Assembly (NCBI GenBank): GCA_945875845.1
Contig: CAMCMB010000006.1
Location: forward strand, 62,001 to 126,000
Direction of reading: 5' to 3'
DNA from: Pirellula staleyi DSM 6068
GTDB taxonomy: Bacteria > Planctomycetota > Planctomycetia > Pirellulales > Pirellulaceae
Length of the DNA: 64,000 bases
Part shown: positions 35,590 through 46,600 of the stretch, in pieces
Position numbering within the stretch: the stretch's first letter is position 1
Layout of the letters: each line of letters opens with the position of its first letter
The notes under the pieces: model-generated
What the model was told of the DNA's origin: nothing
The model's database searches: none
Seen by the model: only the letters and a program-made list of their open reading frames with translations
Program-made: the position numbers and the translations under genes

Positions 35590-36822
35590 ATGCACATGCC
35601 TTCGCCGTTCAAGTTGCCCGCGTTTCGTGCGGGTATCGTCTTAGCCATCGCCGTTGCGCTCGCGAGTGGGCTCGGATGCAAAAAAACCGAAATCGCCCAA
35701 TCCTCCGAACCGACCAAAGAACCAGTGATTCAAGGAACCGCCCTTGAAATCAACGAAATCACTTGGCCCAAATTAATCAAATGCCAGGGTACCTTGGTCG
35801 CGGATGAGGTCACAACCGTGGGTTCCAAAGTTGCCGGCCAGGTCGCGAGTGTACCCGTCGATTTGGGGGACAGCGTAGCCAATGATGCACTGCTGGTTCA
35901 ATTGGATACCATCGAATTCAAGCTGCAAGCCCAACAAATGGACGCGCAGTTGCTGCAGGCAAGGTCGGCCGTAGGCCTAAAACCCGGTGATTCCCTAGAA
36001 AACCTAAATCCAGAGAATTCGCCGCCCGTCCGCGAAGCCAGAGCGGTTTGGGATGAAGCCAAACAGGCGGTCTCTCGAATTCGCCCACTCTCGGATCGCA
36101 ACGCAGTCAGCGCGTCCGATCTGGAAGTTGCTGAATCGTTAGAACGGGTCGCTTCGGCTCGTCACTCATCCGCCCAAAACGGCGTTAGAGAAAAGATCGC
36201 GATGATCTCAGTTCAGTCGGCACAGCGGGATTTGGCGTACCAGCGACTATCGGAAGCGACCATTCTCGCTCCTTATGCAGGTGTTGTGGAGTCGCGGTTT
36301 GTCTCGACGGGGACTTATGTTCAGGCAGGCCAACCCTTAATGACGATCGCCAAAACAACCACCCTTCGCTTTCGAGGAAGCGTACCAGAGCGCTACGCTC
36401 AACAATTGCGAATTGGCCAAACGATTGACTTGCAATTTGATCTGAGCGATCAAGCACGCAAGGTTGCCATATCCCGGATCAGCCCAAGTCTGGATCCCGC
36501 CAGCCGTTCCTTGGTGTTCGAAGCCAGCATCGACAACTCGGATGGAACGCTTCGAAGTGGTCTCTTTGCAGAGGGTGTTATTGCAGTCGAGCCGAATGCC
36601 AAAGGGATCGCGATTCCATCCTCTACATTGGTACGTTTTGCTGGCGTCGATAAGGTCTGGAAGATTGTTGACGGGAACATCAAAGAACAAGTGGTTGCGT
36701 TGGGACGCCAACAAGGTGATCTTATCGAAATCCGAGCAGGCGTAGCCGCTGGCGATCGGCTATTGCTGCAGGGCAAAGAGGGCAAGCAAGGAAAATTCGA
36801 ACCGAAAAGTCAAACGCCGTAA
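35590..36822 (+). CDS. HlyD/RND-type membrane fusion (efflux adaptor) lipoprotein
   Basis: About 410 residues from the ATG at 35590, chosen because it gives a leader with lipobox LASGLGC (Cys30); the frame is open to 35464. The protein has the layout of a periplasmic adaptor of RND or ABC efflux pumps. A biotinyl-lipoyl-like strand region reads GSKVAGQVASVPVDLGDSV. A helical hairpin follows, then the return strand LSEATILAPYAGVVESRFV and VQAGQPLMTIAKTT. The beta-barrel and membrane-proximal domains come last (LRFRGSVPERYAQQLRIGQ, SSTLVRFAGVDKVWKIVDG). No RND, ABC or outer-membrane pump gene follows; the next gene is on the opposite strand and overlaps this one by 13 bp at the 3' end. Its pump partner must be elsewhere or lost. 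Confidence 0.88.
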   Translation: MHMPSPFKLPAFRAGIVLAIAVALASGLGCKKTEIAQSSEPTKEPVIQGTALEINEITWPKLIKCQGTLVADEVTTVGSKVAGQVASVPVDLGDSVANDALLVQLDTIEFKLQAQQMDAQLLQARSAVGLKPGDSLENLNPENSPPVREARAVWDEAKQAVSRIRPLSDRNAVSASDLEVAESLERVASARHSSAQNGVREKIAMISVQSAQRDLAYQRLSEATILAPYAGVVESRFVSTGTYVQAGQPLMTIAKTTTLRFRGSVPERYAQQLRIGQTIDLQFDLSDQARKVAISRISPSLDPASRSLVFEASIDNSDGTLRSGLFAEGVIAVEPNAKGIAIPSSTLVRFAGVDKVWKIVDGNIKEQVVALGRQQGDLIEIRAGVAAGDRLLLQGKEGKQGKFEPKSQTP

Positions 36823-38075
36823 CGGTCCGGGGAGAGGCGACCCAATGGTATCTTGGTAGGTTCTCCGTGGAGGATTTGGCTGACAATCTCCCCCGTGATT
36901 GGGCCCAGGCTCAACCCCATCATCGCATGCCCCGTCGCGACGGTCAGATTCTTCCAGGCCTTCGTTTTTCCTATGTAGGGTAACCCATCTGGAGAAACGG
37001 GCCTCAGTCCGCACCAAGGCTGGATGCCGTCGAAATGCTGAACGCGAAACCTTGGCATGAATTTTGGAACGCTTTTGACAATGCCCTGGACGCGGCGTGG
37101 ATCGATCGATTGATTCAATTCCCCGATCTGCATTGTCCCACCGAAACGCAACGCACTCCCCATTGGCGTTACCGCAACTTTTGCCTCGCATAGGATCGAA
37201 CATACGTTTGGAAGTTCAATCGGGTGGGGCAAAGTGAGCGAATAACCTTTGCCAGGCTGCATCGGCAATTGAAGTTTCAGAGAACGAACAAGCCCCTCGG
37301 ACCAGACGCCACCGCAAAGAACGAACTCATCCGCGACGATGTCACCCTGATTGGTCTCGATGGCCTCGATGGAGTTGCTCCCGAATTTCCAATTCTTCAT
37401 CAAGCAATCGTATTGGAAGACGCCACCTAGTTTCGTGATCTCATTTCGCAAGGACTCGAGCAACTGGGAAGGGTCAAGGTGGCAATCCTTTGGATAGTAA
37501 ACGCTCCCTGCGACTGTCATCGAGACGTTCGGATCCAAGGCGCTCGTTTCGTCTGCGTTGAGGACTTGAGCGGGAACACCAAGTTCGCGGGCGCGTTGGG
37601 CCAAATGAGCCTCTTCCTCGAGAGTTTTCTCGGTATTGCAAAGCATCAAGAGCCCCTTTTTCGCGAGCGAACATTCGATACCTTCGTCGTTCCATCGCAC
37701 ATACAAGTCTCGCGATGCAAAATGGAGATCGCGCAGAAGCGGGCTCGCCTCTTTGACTTGATTGGCGGTCGATGCCAAGTAGAAACGCAAACCCCATTTC
37801 ATTAGGTCCCAACTGAGCCTTGGCTTCACGTGGAACGGGGATTCTGGATCCAGCATCCATTTCATCGCCTGGCCGAAAATGCCGGGAGCAGCCAGTGGGA
37901 TGAAGTGACTTGGGACAATCATTCCCGCATTTCCACGGGAACAGTTGTCGCCCCTGGAAGCGAGCCGGTCAATGATCGTGACATCTGCCCCTTTTCGGAG
38001 GCAAGCCAGCGCGGTGGAGAGTCCAATGATCCCACCACCGACAACTACGATTTTTGGGTTGGATCCTGCACTCAT
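36810..38075 (-). CDS. FAD-dependent D-amino acid dehydrogenase-like oxidoreductase (DadA family)
   Basis: This 421-residue flavoenzyme of the DAO superfamily opens with the dinucleotide fold VVVGGGIIGLSTALACLRKG at 11-30 and then DRLASRGDNCSRGNAGMIVP, typical of DadA. Substrate-domain landmarks are WMLDPESPFHVKPRL and LNADETSALDPNVSM. The C-terminal FAD-binding return is WCGLRPVSPDGLPYIG and ATGHAMMGLSLGPITGEIV. DadA-type enzymes oxidise D-amino acids to 2-oxoacids, passing electrons to the respiratory chain at the membrane; related proteins act on proline or other amines. Specificity is not certain. The 3' end overlaps the convergent HlyD-type gene by 13 bp. A terminator-like hairpin of the upstream gene lies just before its start. 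Confidence 0.88.
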   Translation of the reverse strand: MSAGSNPKIVVVGGGIIGLSTALACLRKGADVTIIDRLASRGDNCSRGNAGMIVPSHFIPLAAPGIFGQAMKWMLDPESPFHVKPRLSWDLMKWGLRFYLASTANQVKEASPLLRDLHFASRDLYVRWNDEGIECSLAKKGLLMLCNTEKTLEEEAHLAQRARELGVPAQVLNADETSALDPNVSMTVAGSVYYPKDCHLDPSQLLESLRNEITKLGGVFQYDCLMKNWKFGSNSIEAIETNQGDIVADEFVLCGGVWSEGLVRSLKLQLPMQPGKGYSLTLPHPIELPNVCSILCEAKVAVTPMGSALRFGGTMQIGELNQSIDPRRVQGIVKSVPKFMPRFRVQHFDGIQPWCGLRPVSPDGLPYIGKTKAWKNLTVATGHAMMGLSLGPITGEIVSQILHGEPTKIPLGRLSPDRYGV

Positions 38076-38096
38076 TTTTCGAAAGACCGCTTAGGT

Positions 38097-38128
38097 ATAA
38101 AAGAAAACCCTGCTCAACAGGCAGGGTT
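38097..38128 (-). terminator. Rho-independent terminator of the FCC-x-NC protein gene
   Basis: On the minus strand the stem AACCCTGC / GCAGGGTT (38121-38128 and 38106-38113) has a 7-base loop CTGTTGA and is followed by TTCTTTTAT. It lies 27 bases beyond the stop of the gene at 38155 and 22 bases ahead of the oxidoreductase start, so the two genes are probably separate transcription units. Confidence 0.75.
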
Positions 38129-38154
38129 CTCGGAATCTTCGAAACGTATTCGAA

Positions 38155-38613
38155 TTATTTCTTGACTTCAACCTTAGCAAACTTGGCCTTTGCGTAAGCA
38201 TCTTCGCCGAAAAGGTTGGCAACCTTGTCGTCGTCCGACATCTTTTCAGCCTTGCCTTTGCAATTGTTGCAGCAGAAAGCAACAGTCGCACCCTTGAATT
38301 CGACTGCGAAATCTTTCTTGATCTCACCGCCCGAGAATGGGCATGCCTTTTGTTCAACTTGCTTGGAAGCGATCAGTTGATGATTCGCCTTGGCTGCAAA
38401 GTCCTTTTTGTTGCCATCGAACTTCTTCAGGCAATTGCCGCAGCAGAAGTAAACTTTGCCGTCTTTCCAATCGCTCGTCTTGTCTTCCTTTACCGCTGTT
38501 CCGGAAATGAAGCACTTCAACTTGTCAACAGCGACTTTGGAATCAGCCGCAATGCTGACGGTGGCAAACGCAACCACAAACGCAAACAAACCCACGATCC
38601 AAGAATTTTTCAT
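38155..38613 (-). CDS. Small exported protein with two FCC-x-NC repeats (YHS/TRASH-like, putative metal binding)
   Basis: About 152 residues started at the second ATG, giving a signal peptide (SWIVGLFAFVVAFATVSIAA). Two homologous repeats follow, each with a single Cys then an FCC-x-NC cluster. Repeat 1 (about 33-66) is KCFISGTAVKE followed by KVYFCCGNCLKKF. Repeat 2 (about 88-121) is ACPFSGGEIKK followed by TVAFCCNNCKGKAE. The pattern resembles YHS and TRASH metal-binding domains. Each repeat has four cysteines, so copper or zinc binding outside the cytoplasm is a reasonable inference, with no direct proof. The rest of the protein is lysine-rich. The gene is flanked by a terminator downstream and a tandem repeat upstream, so it is likely transcribed alone. 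Confidence 0.75.
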   Translation of the reverse strand: MKNSWIVGLFAFVVAFATVSIAADSKVAVDKLKCFISGTAVKEDKTSDWKDGKVYFCCGNCLKKFDGNKKDFAAKANHQLIASKQVEQKACPFSGGEIKKDFAVEFKGATVAFCCNNCKGKAEKMSDDDKVANLFGEDAYAKAKFAKVEVKK

Positions 38614-38706
38614 TCGAGAACACTCCAATTACAGGTGTAGAAACGGTCAAACCAGTATGTAGTTTAGCTCCGACCGGAGCCCGCTGTCAACCAGAGAGAA
38701 CCATGA

Positions 38707-38832
38707 AGTGGGGTAAGCTTCCAGCTTGCCATCCGGAGAGTGGGTTAAGCTTCCAGCTTGCCATCCGGAGAGTGGGGTAAGCTTCCAGCTTGCCATCCGT
38801 GTGTTACCGCAAGCTGGAAGCTTACGCCACTT
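38707..38832. repeat. 32-bp tandem repeat with an inverted terminal copy
   Basis: The unit AGTGGGGTAAGCTTCCAGCT plus TGCCATCCGGAG occurs at 38707-38738 and 38739-38770, with a partial third copy from 38771. It is followed by an inverted copy (GCAAGCTGGAAGCTTACGCC plus ACT) near 38808-38832 that abuts the permease stop codon at 38833. The third direct copy and the inverted copy form a long hairpin. Confidence 0.9.
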
Positions 38833-40239
38833 TCATAACGTTACTGCGGAACGTTTGAAATAGAGGTAAAGCGGAATGCCGGCGGCTATTAGTGTCAGGC
38901 CGGCTACCGATTCGACGCGTTTGGTGAGGAATGTGTTGAGGATGAGCCATATGGCAACGCAAATAAAGACAAGCGGTATGACTGGATAACCCAGGGTTCG
39001 ATACGGACGATCGGCATTGGGCAATTTCCGCCGAAGCACAAATATTGATGAAGTGACCAGGGCATAAAAAATCCATGCCGCGAACAGCAAGCAATCCGTC
39101 AATTGATCAAAAGTGCCAGAGAGCGCAAGCACGGAAGCCCAAATGGCTTGAACAATCAAGCAAGCAACCGGCGCCCGCGTATTGGTGTTGAGCTGACCTA
39201 GCCGGCTAAAAAAGAGGCCGTCGCGAGCCATCGCAAAAGGAACGCGCGCATTGGAGAGAATCGATCCGTTCAAGGCGCCGCAGGCAGAAACGACGAATAC
39301 CAGGGCAATAAAACGACCACCGAAATCCCCGAGAAATGTACCAGCCGCTTTGCTCGCCACTGGGAGCGCATCGCGATACTGCGTTGAGTTCGATGAGCGA
39401 ACCTCTTCCATCGGCAATGCGTAGAAATAGCACAAATTCAAAAGACAGTAAATGGACATGACGACGACCATGCCCAGAACTAAGGCTCGTGGTATATTCC
39501 GACCCGGGTTTCGTACTTCACCGGCAGCCATCGGCATATTGTTCCAACCATCGTAACCCCATAGTGCGGCCAACATAGCGGTACCAAACAGCGTCCAACC
39601 GCTCCATACGGGCGTGTCCACGGGTTGGCGAAGGTGGCTCCAAGTGGCTGTACCGGACGCGGTAAAAACACCCATCACCAAAAATGCAATCCCTGCAACT
39701 TTGAGAATCGTCAGCACCAATTGAACGCGGCCGCCGACCACGATGGTCAAGCAATTGATGCCGCTCATCAAGAGAATGACGGCAACTGCCACCAACTGCT
39801 TCGCGCCAAATTGCCAGTGCAAGGTTTGGCCGAGCAGGCTAATGTCGCGTTCAAGCCACACGGCTCCGAGCGGCAAAAAACTGGACAAAAAAATCGCAAA
39901 ACCGGTACCCAGCGTGGCGATAGAAGCACTACCGGCAACGATAAATCGCTGCCAACCAAAGAGAAACGCAACGGCTTCCCCATAAGATTTTCTCAGGAAA
40001 ACGTATTCGCCCCCAGCTTCGGGCATCATGGCCCCCAATTCCGCGTACGTCAACGCGCCGGCCAACGACAGTAGTCCTGCGGCTACCCAGGCTAATAAAA
40101 CAAGAGCCGGCGAGCCAACCGCCTGTGCCATCGGCGCGGCCTTGAGAAAGACCCCGGTGCCAATCACCGTACCAATCACCAACGCCGTTGTGTCAACCAA
40201 GGAGAGTCCGCGTAGCAGTTGAGCAGTCGCTCGATTCAT
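38833..40239 (-). CDS. APC-family amino acid permease
   Basis: About 468 residues started at the ATG at 40237-40239 (MNRATAQLLRGLSLVDTTAL); the frame is open to 40395, but those 52 residues are hydrophilic and unlike the family. About twelve membrane helices are visible. The first helix carries TALVIGTVIGTGVFLKAAP, the glycine-rich substrate site of amino acid-polyamine-organocation transporters. It is followed by AELGAMMPEAGGEYVFLRKS, typical of the LAT/APC branch, and later by WGYDGWNNMPMAAGEVRNPG. It probably imports or exchanges amino acids across the cytoplasmic membrane. A D-amino-acid dehydrogenase-like gene lies two genes downstream on the same strand, so a loose link to amino acid use is possible. 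Confidence 0.9.
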   Translation of the reverse strand: MNRATAQLLRGLSLVDTTALVIGTVIGTGVFLKAAPMAQAVGSPALVLLAWVAAGLLSLAGALTYAELGAMMPEAGGEYVFLRKSYGEAVAFLFGWQRFIVAGSASIATLGTGFAIFLSSFLPLGAVWLERDISLLGQTLHWQFGAKQLVAVAVILLMSGINCLTIVVGGRVQLVLTILKVAGIAFLVMGVFTASGTATWSHLRQPVDTPVWSGWTLFGTAMLAALWGYDGWNNMPMAAGEVRNPGRNIPRALVLGMVVVMSIYCLLNLCYFYALPMEEVRSSNSTQYRDALPVASKAAGTFLGDFGGRFIALVFVVSACGALNGSILSNARVPFAMARDGLFFSRLGQLNTNTRAPVACLIVQAIWASVLALSGTFDQLTDCLLFAAWIFYALVTSSIFVLRRKLPNADRPYRTLGYPVIPLVFICVAIWLILNTFLTKRVESVAGLTLIAAGIPLYLYFKRSAVTL

Positions 40240-40675
40240 AGGATGTGACCTCGTTGAATTTCCCAGGCTGATGTGACGCTCGCCCTGCGAGCCTGGAGTC
40301 GCTGAATAAGAAAAGCGTACTATAGCTCCTTTTAGGCGAGCGGTAGATTGGGACCAATGTCCCGATCCGTTGTTTGGACGGGACAATGGTCCCATCCTCC
40401 ACCCCGTTTCATCCGGTATCTTTTACTCTTGGTTGGCAATTCGATGACGAGCACGAGCATCATTTCATTGAGCACGAGCACGAAAGATATCGGTAAAGAT
40501 GAGCCTCTCCCACTCGCGGCTCGTGCTTGTGCTTGAAAGAATCCGAGATTCCGCGAAAATGGGGGGTACGGCGAACTCTGTGACCAGACGTGTCAACCAT
40601 GGCATGCCTAATGAAGACTGCAATGTCCGCTAGCATTCTTCATACTGATTGGAACTGCAAGGAGGTATTTCGTTT
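40240..40675. other. Gap of 436 bp between divergent permease and helicase-nuclease genes
   Basis: No gene was seen. Two GAGCACGAGCACGA-like units near 40447-40485 face a diverged inverse, GGCTCGTGCTTGTGCTTGAA, near 40517-40537. The right end holds the ribosome binding site of the helicase-nuclease gene. Promoters for both divergent genes must lie here, but no convincing -35/-10 pair was picked out. Confidence 0.5.
40659..40666 (+). promoter_or_regulatory. Strong Shine-Dalgarno site AAGGAGGT
   Basis: A full AAGGAGGT lies nine bases before the ATG at 40676-40678. It decides that start over the in-frame ATG at 40649, which lies upstream of this site and would add nine residues. It is one of very few strong sites in the window. 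Confidence 0.85.
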
Positions 40676-43600
40676 ATGGCAACTACCAAGATTCCGTTTC
40701 GTCAACGTCGCCCACTTCTCGAGCAATCCCGAGCGATGCAGATGCATTTCCTGGGTTGGTCGAAACCTATCCTGCATGCAGCCTGCGACTTTTTGCTCAA
40801 GCAGTACACGCGCGGTAACAATTGGGATATGGACAGATGCTTGCTGGTCCTACCCGGAGGATTGGCAAGCCGACGCTTAACCCAGCTGATTGCCTGTCGA
40901 GCCAGCGAATGCTCGCTCGTGCTTCGCCCCCCCGAATCGCTTACCATCGGTACACTGCCTGAGGAGCTTTATACCGCGAAGCTCCCTTTTGCGAGCGATC
41001 TGGAGCAAGTCCTGGCATGGACCAAAGTGCTCCGTGCTGCGGATCGAGAAATGCTTAAGCCGCTTTTGCTCGAAGTGCCAGATTCCACGGAACTACGACC
41101 GTGGATGGATCTGGCGCGAATGCTTAGCACGCTCCATCGTGAGCTTTCCTCGGACCTCGTCGATTTTGATGACGTGACGACCGAGATCAAAGACACTCCA
41201 GAAGAGATTCGTTGGCAAGTACTTGCCAAATTGCAGCGAGCTTATCTCGACGAACTTCATCTGGCTGGCTTGTGGGACGTGCAATCCGCGCGGCGGTTCG
41301 CAATCGATCATGATGAAGTGAAAACGGATCGCGAAATTGTTTTAGTGGGTGCCGTCGACTTAAACCGAGCTCAACGTCGCTTTCTTTCCGCTGTTTCGGA
41401 TTGCGTCCACGTTCTTGTCGGTGCACCATCCTCGTATGCTGAGGGTTTCAATAACGACGGAACCCTTGCGTCCGACTATTGGCAAGACATCGAAATCCCA
41501 ATCGACGACGCTCAGTTACACGTTCGCTCTAGTGCCAATGATGCGGCCAACGAGCTGGCAACGCAACTCGCCGCGCTTGGGGACGAGTATTCTATTCACG
41601 ATATTACGGTGGGAATTCCCGACCCTCAAATCGTGCCCGCATTGCAAGAAACATTGGCTCGCAGCGGGATCGCATTGCGTTATGGACCAGGTAGCTCGGT
41701 CTCGCATTCACCTCCGATGCGAGTCGTCGAACTCGTTGGCGAATACCTTGTTGACGGTTCCATCGATGTCTTCAGCAGTTTGGTTCGTTCGCCCGCAATC
41801 CACGCTTGGCTTATTCGAACAGCAACAAAAAATAAGGAATCCGTCGAAACCGCTCTGCCACTCGATTTTTTATCTAAGCTGGATGAATACCAACAGACAA
41901 CACTTATCCGCAGTGTCAACATTCCTGAATGGCCAAAAGGCAAAAGCCAAGATGTTTTTCTTAACGTGCTCAGCCAGATCGACGCGTTGGTCAAGCCGCT
42001 GCGGATGCCCGGTGCCAAACTAACGTCGTGGGCAGCGCCGCTTCGCGATGTGCTGAAGTCGATTTACGAAAATGTCCAAGTCGATCCGAACGATATCGTC
42101 GGCAATCTTGCTCTGCGCGCCTGCGGCGATATCAATTCGGCTTTGGACCGACTGGCGGAACTGCCAGCCAATCTGGATACGGTTGCGACGTTTCAAGAAA
42201 CGATGGTTTGGTTACAAAACCAACTCGAAAAGGTCAACGTTCCGCCGCCGCAAGATGAAACCGCCATCGAAATGCTTGGCTGGTTGGAATTGACGTTGGA
42301 TGATACCCGCATCTTAATGCTGACCGGTATGCACGACGGAATCGTGCCAGAAAGCGTCAACGGAGATCCGTTCTTACCAAATCAGCTCCGCTCGCTTCTC
42401 GGTTTGATGGATAACGCACGTCGCTATGCTCGGGATGCTTACGCGATTTTAGCCCTGCTTCACTCTCGCGAACGCGTGGAATTTGTCCTCAACCACCTCA
42501 GCCTCGACGGTGATCCCCAAACACCCAGCCGGCTGCTGTTGGCTGTGCCATCGGATTTGCTCGCGCGACGCGTGAAGCTATTGCTGTCACCCAAAGAAAC
42601 GCCCATAGATCAATTGGTCTCGGATTCCTGGACGCCGCGCGAGGGTCAAACCAATATCCCGATCCCTGTACCCGCCCCGGACAAATCCGTTCGCGACATG
42701 GCTGTTACCGATTTCAAGAAATACGATCAGTGTCCGTATCGCTTCTACTTGAACAGGGTCGAAAAGGTTAAGGCGTTTGAGCACGAACGCTTGGAACTCG
42801 ACGGCGGCGGATTTGGCGATCTGCTCCACGTCTGCCTCGAAGGTCTCATCGACTCTCCCGTTGCAGCCTCGACCGATCCCAGATCGATCGCTGATTGGCT
42901 TATCGATCAATTGAAGTCCATCGCGAGATCGAGATATGGCGTTAGCCCAACGCCCGCATTGCAAATCCAACTGGAACAGGCCGAACGCCGACTCGAAGCG
43001 TTCGCTATCCATCAAGCCGCTCAAGCCGCGAATGGGTGGCGCATCAAATACATCGAGCACAAAGTCGAAAAGTCAGACGGTATAACGCTCGATATCGACG
43101 GCAAGCCAATGATCGTTCACGGTCGAATCGACCGAATCGACTACAACCAAAGGGATGGCAAGTTCGCGGTTTGGGATTACAAAACAGGCGACCATGCAGG
43201 CAAACCCAAGGAAGCCCATCTAAAGCCCAACGGCACTTGGATCGACTGGCAATTGCCGCTTTATGGCCTGTTGATCAAAACGCTAAAAATTGAGGACTTG
43301 AGCAAAGTTAGCTTTGGCTACATCCTGCTCCCCAAGAATCCTAGCGAAACGCAATTTATCACTGCCGATTTCACTCTCGAGCAACACTCTCAAGCGATCG
43401 AATCCGCTAAACTCATCGCTCGCAATGTCATGAATGGCCAATTTTGGCCCCCGAAATACAAGGGAATCCATTCCAACGATGACTACAGCGCGATCACACA
43501 ATATCCAGTCGTGCGACGTTGGGACCAAGGAACCGCAAATGCGGAACAAGACGCCAAACGCCAGCAAGAGTTAGCTGCGGCCATCCACCCTGTCCCGGAA

Positions 43601-46600
43601 CTCGCGTTGGATGAGAACCCAGCCATCGACGCAATCACGAAAAGCGCCGAAACAAAACTGCGATTGGACCGTTCGCAGGAAGCACTCGCCGCACGCCGAC
43701 GGGAAGAACATGAGGTCCCTCCGACCAAACTGCGACTCGATGTGCATAAAGCCAAGGGGCAAGCGAGTCGCGATTGGTTCACCCCCCAGATGATTCTCGC
43801 CTCGGCTGGCACCGGCAAAACGTACAACCTCGCAAGCCGGGCGCTGCGATTGCTCTTCACGGATCAAGAACTCGACTCGATCCTCGCGACGACCTTCACT
43901 CGCAAAGCAGCAGGCGAAATCCTACATCGCATCCTCAGTTGGTTGGCAGAGGCGGTCGAGGAGGAAGAGGGCTTCGAGCGATTGGTTAACGTTCTCAAAC
44001 CGCTTGAGATTACGAAAGACACCGTCCGCTATCAGCTTGGGCGACTCTGTTCGCATTTGCACCGATTCCGAGTGAGTACGTTAGACAGTTTCTACTCGCA
44101 ACTCGCGAGATCCTTCGCCCTAGAGTTGAAACTGCCTCCCGGTTGGTCCCTGTCCGATCCCTTCCAAACGGATCAACTGCAACAGGAAGCCATTAGTCGT
44201 ATGTTCGATACGATGGACCGCGCCGCTCTGAGGTCGCTCGTATCTCAACTCTCCAAAGGCGAAGCGACTCGCAGTATTCGTCGCGAGATCGAAACGGTCG
44301 TCACTTCGGGCTACGACTTGTTTCGAAAGACGACCGAGGAGGCCTGGAATCAATTGGATGTGCCTCGTGGACCAACCGTGGAACAAGTCGAAACGTCCCT
44401 CGCCCTGTTTCGCGTTTCGAACGTGGAACACAAAGGGTTCGCAACCGCCCGCGATAAAGCTGTCGCAAAATTCGAATCAGGCGAATGGGCAGAGTTTCTC
44501 GGTACGACCTTGGTGAGGAATTCGGACGATGAGATACCCAAGTACTCAGGCAAGGAACTCAGTGACGACGCAGTGCAAGCGTTGAAAATACTCACCAAGA
44601 AAGCGGCCGTAGAAGAGCTTTCAAGCCGCCGGGCCCAAAACGAAGCTGCTTATCGCTTGCTTGCGAACTATCATGCGCAGCTTCAATTAGTCAAATCTCG
44701 CAAACGCATCGTGTCGTTCGATGATATTGCAGAACGCCTCTCCCATTGGATGCAAGAAACGATCGCAAAGAATCGCGATCCCGATGAGCCGAGTGCCGCT
44801 ATCCCGGAACCGACCAACACAACCCAGGACGAGGGCATGGACAACATTTCATACCGCCTTGACTGTCCGGTGAATCATTTGTTGCTCGACGAGTTTCAAG
44901 ATACGTCGCCCATGCAGTGGAACATCATCAAACCCTTTGCCGAAGCAATTGTCGAAGGGACTTCGAAAGACAAGTCGTTCTTCTGCGTAGGGGATAGCAA
45001 ACAAGCCATCTATGGGTGGCGAGGCGGCGTCTCCGAAATTTTCGAATCCGTGGGTAAGCAAATCGACCGTGTTCGCCAAGAGAAATTGGTCAAAAGCTAT
45101 CGCAGCTCGCCTGTCGTGATCAACTTTGTCAATTCGGTTTTCACGCAACTGGCAAAGCATGACCGTTTCTACAACGAGGACGAAGCCGAGATCCTATCGA
45201 GCGACACACAAGCGGTGACCGACTGGATGAATCGGTACTTCACACACCACGAAACGACCAAAGATGGGCTGCCAGGCTATGTGGAATTTCGAAATGCAGA
45301 CTGCGAAAAAAACCGCGACCAAGAGGGGGAAGAAAGCAGTTATGGGCTGCTGGACGAAGTCGCGGATCGCATTGCAGAACTGCACAAAGCTTCGCCACAT
45401 GCCGAGATTGGAGTATTGACTCGAACGAATCGCGATGTAGGGAAGATAATCGGATTGTTGCGAGAACGTGGTGTCGAGGCAAGTCAAGAAGGTGGCAATC
45501 CACTTATCGATTCGTCTCCGGTCCTGCTTTTGTTAAGTGCAATGAAGCTCGCGAATCACCCATCTGACTCGCTGGCTTACTTTCATGTCAGTCATTCGCC
45601 GCTGATGGAGTGCCTGCCCAAAGAGGTCGCGGGACAAGCCATGATTTTGTCCTCGTTCTTGCGAGAGCAACTCGATTCATTCGGCTTTGGCCGAACGCTC
45701 GGCAATCTAAGCAACCTGTTGGCCAATGAATGCAACCCACGGGATCAAGACAGGCTGAAGCAGTTCATTCAACTTGGCTATCGATTCGATGCGTTGCGAA
45801 ACCAACACATTCATGATTTTGTTGAGTACGTCGAACGGCAAAAGGTGTCGGTGCCTGGAATGAGTTCTGTGCGAGTCATGACAATCCACCAGTCGAAGGG
45901 ACTTGAATTCGACGCCGTCTTTTTGCCCACGTTGGACCAAACGATCATTTCGAGGCCACCGACCTTTGTGGCGATGTACGATGACCGAACGAAGCCCCCA
46001 ATCGGAGTGCTTCGATACATGAACCGCAATATTCAAAAGCACCTACAAGATTCCTGGCGGATTGCATTTCGCGAATTTGCCAACCAGCAACTCGCAGAAG
46101 CGTTGTGCGTTTTTTACGTAGCCCTAACGCGAGCGCGACAAGCCTTGTATCTCTACACATCGCCCTCATCGTCACCCAAGAAGCGATGGGGATCGGTATT
46201 GCATTCCATTTTTGCAGCACAGGGTCAAAGCGAGCAACCAGGTATCACCGTGGCGAGCTTTGGCGACTCGAATTGGTACGAGCAACTCCAGACGACACGG
46301 CAAATCCATCCCATCCATGCACCACCATCGGGAGCGATTGAGAAGCGAAGCGTTAGAACGATCCGACTCAATCTCTCCGCGGATTCCGTTCGGCGGTTGC
46401 CTTGGCTGCGTCCAAGTGCTACCAGCCACCCAACGATGGTCGATCTAGCAACCCAATGGGCGGAAAGCAATTCCTCTGGTGCTGTCATTGGGAAACTAAT
46501 GCACCGTTGGTTCGAAGAGATACGCGGTTGGATCGAAGACTTCAAAGCGAGTAAGAAGCGTCTCAAAGAGATCGCGGGTTCGACACTAACGCAAGAAGAA

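Noticed and set aside
38707-38832. The 32-bp repeat considered as a CRISPR array
   Set aside because: There are no spacers between the units and one copy is inverted.
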